Part shown: in pieces, positions 59,480 to 64,000 of the stretch | Numbering within the stretch: position 1 is the first letter of the stretch | How the letters are laid out: every line of letters begins with the position of its first letter | Source: Vicugna pacos | Lineage: Eukaryota > Chordata > Mammalia > Artiodactyla > Camelidae | Reading direction: 5' to 3' | NCBI RefSeq assembly: GCF_048564905.1 | Contig: NC_133013.1 | Span: 26,115,605-26,179,604, forward strand | DNA: 64,000 nt | Translations under genes and position numbers: made by a program | The notes under the pieces: model-generated | Seen by the model: the letters and a program-made list of their open reading frames with translations, nothing else | Told to the model about the DNA's origin: nothing | Databases searched by the model: none

Positions 59480-59880
59480 CCAGCACTTCATAGTTCACAG
59501 TGTCTTCTTCCTGTTGTCCAGTCCCCACACGATCCTATAAAACAAGAACTTGTATTGTCCCCACCTTACAGGCGGGGTTGAAGCCCGGGGAGGTGAGAAC
59601 ACAGGGGGAGATAAGGGGCAAAGGCAGAGCCTCAACCCAAGGCTTTCGACTCTAAAACCCACCCAGAGCACCAGCGGTGGGACTTCAAGCAAGGGGACCA
59701 GTCACACTAGCTTTACAACAAGCAGCCCAGTTTGTAAAGAATGCCACATACCTTTCAGGAGGGGACTCGTCACCCCTACTTAATAGACCAGGAAATTAAG
59801 GTTCAGAGGGATGAAGGGCTTGTCACAAGTGAATAGCAGGTCTGGGAACAGAAGTCAAGTGTCCTGACCCCTGGCCCCAC
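59480..59880 (-). mobile_element. Two antisense MIR copies
   Basis: CCCCACCTTACAGGCGGGGT (59480-59640) and CAGGAAATTAAGGTTCAGAG with GGGCTTGTCACAAGTGAATA (59730-59880) are MIR cores in antisense. A further antisense copy (ATAAGAAAACTAAGGCCCAG) lies at 60050-60165. Confidence 0.75.
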
Positions 59881-60560
59881 TCCTCTGGCCACCCCAGGGC
59901 CTGTGAAGCCCCCGGACTGACTGGCAGATGGTGCTGAGACCCTGGCACCCAGGGGCAAATGACAGCAGTGTACGCTGCAGGCTCCCTCGTCCCTGAACCC
60001 CCGAAACTGTCTGCTACCACGTTCACCCCCTCTTCTCGGTCCTTGGAGCTAGAAAGTGGTGAGAACCTCAGGCCCGTTTTTCACATAAGAAAACTAAGGC
60101 CCAGAGAAGCTAAATGCCCTGCTCAGGGTCACAGGGCAGGACCTGGTGCCCGTCCCACTAGGTCAGCCAGGAACAGCCAGCAGAGCTCCCTTTCTGTGTC
60201 AGCTTCTTACTGGGCCTCAGCTTCCGCATCTGTGAAGTGGGGGCATCAGGGAGGCCTTGAACAGGCCTAGAGTCTGAGTCTTCTGAGACAAAGATATCAG
60301 ATGACACTTGTAGGAGTGGGTGGAGCCCCATACAGTGACCAAGGGGCTTGGCTTCCTGGAGGCCAACCTCACTTTACCAAGGGGGAAATGGAGACCAGGG
60401 AGGGGTCCGTGCAGACCCGGTGACTTAAGGACGGGGAGAGTAAGGAGACCCAGGTGTCCCGACTCCAGCCTCAAATGTCCGGGAGGGAACCTTTCTGCAG
60501 AGTCCCGCCACCCACCCTGCTTCCACACATTTTGCAGAGAAAAAGCTTTCTATAAAGGCA

Positions 60561-60566
60561 TTTATT
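60561..60566 (-). terminator. CD276: Poly(A) signal AATAAA of CD276
   Basis: The minus strand reads AATAAATGCCTTTATAGAAA here, matching the end of the human CD276 mRNA. A GT-rich stretch (AAAATGTGTGG on the minus strand, about 60525-60535) follows, as expected for a downstream cleavage element. Confidence 0.85.
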
Positions 60567-60758
60567 TTCCCCCCAATACACCCCCCCAGTTAACAAAATT
60601 CCTCAGAGTCTCACATTTAAATTAGAAAGCCCCACGTCTTCCATTCCTGGAGAAGGGAGAGATGTCAGCGGGAGGACGTCAGAACATCAGAAGGTTACTC
60701 CCCTGGGGGCCAGAGGTCAGCCAGAGACAAGCCAGGAAGTGTGGGCCCAGCCCCAGAA

Positions 60759-60766
60759 TAGCACCA
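60759..60766 (-). promoter_or_regulatory. CD276: miR-29 family 8-mer site in the CD276 3' UTR
   Basis: The minus strand reads TGGTGCTA, a perfect 8-mer match to the miR-29 seed (AGCACCA plus the A opposite position 1). The surrounding bases match the human CD276 3' UTR. miR-29 repression of human B7-H3 is established, so this site is likely functional in this species too. Confidence 0.7.
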
Positions 60767-61059
60767 TGATGGGGGTCCCTGCTCCCAGGCTTCCCCTGTG
60801 CTGCGGCTCGAGGCTCCCGGGGCCCTGCTGGGCCTGGCTGCCTGCTCCTGCCTGGAAAGATACTTTGGAAACCATCAGATTCTCCAGTTGTGGGAGAGGC
60901 TCCGTCCCTCTCTCCAGGTTTCTGCCCCCACCCTCTGCTCGGGGTAAGGATTAGGGATGGGGTGGGGGTGAGGTATCCAGGGAACTGTGGGCACAGAAGA
61001 GAGGTACACTAGGGAGCAGGCAGGAGCCCCCTCACGGACCACTCTTTCCTCATGGGTTT

Positions 61060-61190
61060 CCCAGCTGAAGGGCAAGTCCTTAAGGGAAGGGCTTGTCTTG
61101 TCCTGTCGGGTCCCCAGCACCTAACACAGTGCTGACAGCCCATGGGTGCTCAGTGAACATTACGTGAATGGATAAACGAAAGGAAAGGCA
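61060..61190 (+). mobile_element. L2 3' end inside the CD276 3' UTR
   Basis: GGTCCCCAGCACCTAACACA, GGGTGCTCAGTGAACATTAC and GTGAATGGATAAACG are the sense L2 3' terminus on the + strand, so the element is antisense within the CD276 mRNA. The human CD276 3' UTR has the same insertion, so it is ancestral. Confidence 0.7.
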
Positions 61191-61480
61191 GGAAAAACTG
61201 AGGGACAGAAGCTGCCCCCCAGGGGTGCCGTGCCTCCGCCGAGACCCGTGTGACCAGCACGTGCTTCCCGTGGGGGGGGGTGGGCAGAAGGCGGGGCTCC
61301 CAGGGCGCAGCCCGGGCAGGAGCGGTCCTCACGTGTTCCAGCACGTGCACCTGCTGTCTCTGCGTGCCTGGGGGAGGGGCCCTGTCTTCACTTAGCGGGG
61401 CAGGGAGAAGGCGCCTCTAGACGCAAGGAGGTGCTCAGGCTGCAGCCGCCCTGTCTGAGGAGACAGGATCACAGGCAGGT

Positions 61481-61723
61481 GGGAGAAGAGGCTGAGAAGT
61501 GATAACTGTGTGTCAGGGCCATCAGAGAAACAAGGCGAGGGGTGACTGGATCACGGCTTCGGAGAGAAGAGGCAGCCAGATGGTCCGTGTTGCTTGTGCA
61601 TCGGAGAAATAAGGTTGCAGGGAGGTCCATGTATTGTGTCCATAAGAAGTAAGGCAGCAGGATGGTTTGTGTGTTGTGGTCATCGGAGAAATAAGGCGGC
61701 GGGGTGGTCTGTGTATCGTGTCC
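61481..61723 (-). repeat. Degenerate tandem repeat of about 40 bp in the CD276 3' UTR
   Basis: Six consecutive units of 37-42 bases can be aligned by eye on the minus strand: 61682-61723, 61642-61681, 61600-61641, 61558-61599, 61521-61557 and 61481-61520. The shared pattern is GGACACGATACACAGACC, then a CCTGCTG-like core, then CCTTATTTCTCCGAT. The human 3' UTR as I recall it carries the same kind of repeated phrase in the same place, so the array predates the camelid lineage. Unit divergence points to an old minisatellite. Confidence 0.8.
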
Positions 61724-61863
61724 TTTGCAGAATGAGTAGACCCGCCAAAGTGGGAGCCATCTGTGGGGGCAGGGAAGCCCCCAGCCCAGGGCTCACACTG
61801 AGGCCCCAGTGCAGCCAGAGGTGGGAGCCCGGGGCAGGGGCGGCAGCTCCCTGGTCCTTGTGG

Positions 61864-61886
61864 TCAGGCTATTTCTGGTCCATCAT
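61864..61886 (-). CDS. CD276: CD276 last coding segment (C terminus)
   Basis: Read on the minus strand, an acceptor (pyrimidine-rich tract ending AATGCAG) is followed by 23 bases that complete a split Asp codon and encode DGPEIA and a TGA stop. Joined to the previous exon it gives a tail ending SESKEDDGPEIA; human CD276 ends SDSKEDDGQEIA. The open frame continues upstream to about 62145, but that part is intron, as the splice site and the human match show. The intron between this and the 36-base exon is 1954 bp. Confidence 0.93.
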
Positions 61887-63840
61887 CTGCATTCCATGAT
61901 GGGAAGGGAGATAAAGGGGGAGAAAGCATTAAGTGCAGGAATTCGACTCTTGGGAATGTTCCAGAACCTGGTGTAAGACAGACCAGGAAGGTGCCTGGGG
62001 GAGAGCCCAGTCCTCGCCGGCCTCTTCTGGGTCCCCATGGGTCCACCCACCCTGCACACTTCCCTCCACCTGGCACGCTTTTCCCCTCCCAACCCCACTC
62101 CCTGCCTCGTCTGTCCCTTGACCCATCTTCCCTGACCTGGCCCACTTCCCTCCACTAGCTGGAAACCCTTTCCAGCGACCCCTTCCCGTGCTGATTCCTC
62201 CAAGAGCAGTGCTGTAGGGAGCCTACGGAGCCTCCTTCCCTCTGGCATCATGTCTCCACGTGGCCCGGTACCCCATGGACTCGCACCTCTGGCCTCGCTC
62301 CATTCCCTGACCTGAATGGAGGATTTAGAAGAAGGACCGGGGCATGTGTGACTTCCCCTTCCCTCTCCCATCCTTCAGGCTTTGTCTGTCCCCAGGAGAA
62401 CAGTGCTCCCTTCTGGGGCTGCCTCTGTGCCTGTCCATCCTGGCCAGACAGGGGCTCCAGGCTGCCACCCTGCGGGGCAGGACCAGGAAGCCCACGGCTC
62501 CGCACACCCAGGCCACACTCTCCAGCAAAATGTCAGAAACCACACTGACGTTCTGATCTCCATCGGCTCGATCCTTCTATGCCTCATTTGGTTCAGAACA
62601 ACAGGGAGATGGATAACTTATCTCCAGCCCTGCAGACCCCCACGCAGGCCTCCACTCCTGCCACGAGCACTCCGCAGCACTTGGGACCTGCTTCACAGAG
62701 CACTGCCGAACGGGGCACCTCGTGCGGGAGGTGTGGCAGGATTTCACCCCATTGCCCAGACAGGAAACTCCCCCTGGAAGGTCCCGGGCAGAGACCAAAA
62801 GCGCGGTCTCCCCTCCCAACCTGGGGGGCTCTTTCTCCTGCGTGATGCTGCCTTTCATGAGAGCCTATCACCCAGCTTTTATCATGAATTCTGTGCAGGT
62901 TCCCGAGGGCCCCACGGACCCCGGTCTCCGGAAGTTTCCTGAACACAGGGCCTATGTCCTTCCTCCCCTTCTCCCCAGGGAAAAGCTAAATGCAGGGGTG
63001 AGCCTCCAGGAATTCGGTGAAAGTGTATTTCCTAAAAGGGACACCAAGGCAACCTGCAAAAGATTTAAGGTTCCAAAACCTTTGATTTTCTAATTGGAAG
63101 CCACTCATATTTAGTGACAAGTGTGCATCAAGGAATATTTTGTTCAAAATACACACAAATGTTTATACACAAACACTCATACATAGGTGTGGCTGTTGGG
63201 TACTTTCAATAAAGAAGAATCTCAGATTAAACTAACCTCCAACCAACCACTTCCGAAAGTAACTGCAGATGTTACAATAATCTGAATACTAATGATTGCT
63301 ACCATTTATTAACTGCCTACTGTGTGCTAGGAACACGGCTGCCCAGCTGAACGCACATTTCCGAGCCTCACTTGAGTTAGGGGTCATGTGACTGGGTTCC
63401 GACTAACAGATATAAACAGGAGTGACGGGCGCTGTTTATGGTCAAGCCCTAGAAAGGAATGTCCCCTCTGTCTCCTCTCTCCCCCTCACTTCTAGAGGGG
63501 CTGTGGGAGCTGACGCCACCACCCTGGGCCTGGGGATGGGAGCTTCAAGTAGAAGGAGGCAGAAACCAGGTAAATGGAAGCTGGTTCCAGGACATCAGTG
63601 GCCTTAAGGTCACCTAACCTCCTGTCCGGGTTAAGCCTCTGTCATCTCTGCATCCTATCAGAGCAGCTGGGACCTTGGTTTCTCCGCCTTCTGCCATCTC
63701 CCCAGCGGGGAGTCCAGGCTGCTTTCCTGGGAGGGAGCCTCAGGGCACCCCGCCGCCTCAACCCTCCCCAGATACACACAGTCTTGAGCACACAGGTGCA
63801 CAGACACAGATACACAATCGTGAGCACCACGTGTCTTTAC
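61887..63840 (-). other. CD276: CD276 last intron
   Basis: The intron between the 36-base tail exon and the terminal exon is 1954 bp, bounded by GTAAAGAC and a pyrimidine-rich AATGCAG on the minus strand. It contains a MIR piece (63280-63370) and a degraded repeat of unassigned family (about 63370-63600, GGTCATGTGACTGGGTTCCG) that resembles the one at 7445-7640. An AT-rich stretch lies at 63085-63290. Open frames here are not coding. Confidence 0.85.
63280..63370 (-). mobile_element. MIR fragment in the last CD276 intron
   Basis: ACCATTTATTAACTGCCTAC and TGTGCTAGGAACACGGCTGC are the 3' part of MIR in antisense. Confidence 0.7.
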
Positions 63841-63876
63841 CTTCTTTGCTTTCAGAGTGTTTCAGAGGCCGCAGGG
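63841..63876 (-). CDS. CD276: CD276 penultimate coding exon (cytoplasmic tail)
   Basis: CD276 (B7-H3) is a type I membrane glycoprotein of the B7/immunoglobulin superfamily that modulates T-cell and NK-cell responses at the cell surface. Only its cytoplasmic tail lies in this window. Read on the minus strand, this 36-base exon is bounded by a TTTTTTGCAG acceptor and a GTAAAGAC donor and encodes LRPLKHSESKE with split codons at both ends. The human tail reads LQPLKHSDSKE at the same place, so the match is unmistakable despite the small size. The exon is too short for ordinary ORF calling. The transmembrane and Ig exons lie beyond the right edge. Confidence 0.92.
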
Positions 63877-64000
63877 CTGCAAAAAAGGAAGGAACACACA
63901 GTGAGGGGGGACCCGTGGAAAGTGGGGGGGCCTCAGGTGGAGGGACAGGAGCTGAGGAAGAAGTAAGGGCTAGACGGACCCGGGAGGCAGAGGCAGGAGT
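63877..64000 (-). other. CD276: CD276 upstream intron (partial)
   Basis: Sequence between the 36-base tail exon and the right edge is intronic on the minus strand, beginning at the edge and ending at the TTTTTTGCAG acceptor. No earlier CD276 exon is visible before the window ends. Confidence 0.8.

Larger units (their letters stand above)
42681..60542. other. Intergenic spacer between INSYN1 and CD276 3' ends
   Basis: This 17.9-kb spacer separates two convergent genes. I see no coding exon in it. It holds the repeats listed separately plus short MIR pieces at 43790-43900, 48955-49030, 51850-51920 and 54270-54340. AT-rich islands without repeat signature lie at 46800-46960, 47735-47990, 52140-52260, 53090-53200 and 53890-53970. 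The stretches 42681-43660, 44520-46290, 51090-51850, 52260-53090, 54340-56340 and 58385-59480 are G+C-moderate unique sequence in which I recognise nothing. Confidence 0.7.
60543..61863 (-). other. CD276: CD276 3' UTR
   Basis: About 1.32 kb of untranslated terminal exon on the minus strand resembles the human CD276 3' UTR throughout, including the stretch right after the stop (GACCACAAGGACCAGGGAGC on the minus strand). From the stop outward it holds a G+C-rich section, a degenerate tandem repeat of about 40 bases (61481-61723), a conserved GTGCACGTGCTGGAACACGTG segment near 61330-61352, an L2 fragment (about 61060-61190), a miR-29-type seed site (60759-60766) and the poly(A) signal at 60561-60566. 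The 3' end at 60543 is estimated from the poly(A) signal and the human end. Confidence 0.88.

Noticed and set aside
61481-61723. CRISPR-like array (repeats at regular spacing of about 40 bases)
   Set aside because: The units are contiguous and degenerate without unique spacers, and they lie in a mammalian 3' UTR.
61887-62145. Minus-strand frame whose end (DDGPEIA) is the CD276 C terminus, extending upstream as one exon
   Set aside because: A good acceptor at 61887-61888 and the match of the upstream 36-base exon to human CD276 show that the part beyond 61886 is intron.

Overview
The window is nuclear DNA from a mammal, almost certainly a camelid (camel, llama or alpaca lineage). There is no bacterial gene density, and exons are short and bounded by GT/AG splice signals. 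Ancient mammalian repeats (MIR, L2, MER5) are scattered throughout. Two younger elements narrow the host: an antisense tRNA-Ala-derived SINE of the camelid Vic/CAM type at 47170-47333, and LINE-1 copies with the artiodactyl type of 3' end (4880-5160 and 49875-50598). No bovine BovB or pig PRE-1 signature was seen.

Two protein-coding genes can be supported, arranged tail to tail. INSYN1 (inhibitory synaptic factor 1, formerly C15orf59) is complete on the + strand. It has a CpG-island promoter and non-coding first exon (about 30.0-31.5 kb), a second exon with a long 5' leader and the first 52 codons (31912-32618), a 9.2-kb intron, and a last exon with 239 codons and a very short 3' UTR (41863-about 42680). 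CD276 (immune checkpoint B7-H3) enters from the right edge on the - strand. Only its last two exons are inside: a 36-bp cytoplasmic-tail exon (63841-63876) and the terminal exon with the last seven residues and a 1.3-kb 3' UTR (60543-61886). From memory, human 15q24 has the same neighbours, CD276 and INSYN1, in convergent orientation.

Layout: 1-30 kb is gene-free flank upstream of INSYN1, rich in MIR, L2 and L1 fragments, with a few AT-rich islands that look like candidate conserved regulatory DNA. 30-42.7 kb is INSYN1. 42.7-60.5 kb is the intergenic spacer, with nested repeats: a LINE-1 inside an older repeat, a solo LTR beside old L1 sequence, and a SINE with a perfect target duplication. 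60.5-64 kb is the 3' end of CD276.

The two genes do not form a shared pathway. INSYN1 acts at GABAergic/glycinergic postsynapses, and CD276 is an immunoglobulin-superfamily surface protein. Their proximity is conserved synteny. I see no novel multi-gene system here. The observations most worth follow-up are two TQT motifs (dynein light chain LC8 type) at the INSYN1 C terminus, an upstream ORF overlapping the INSYN1 start codon, and a degenerate tandem repeat of about 40 bp making up a block of the CD276 3' UTR.
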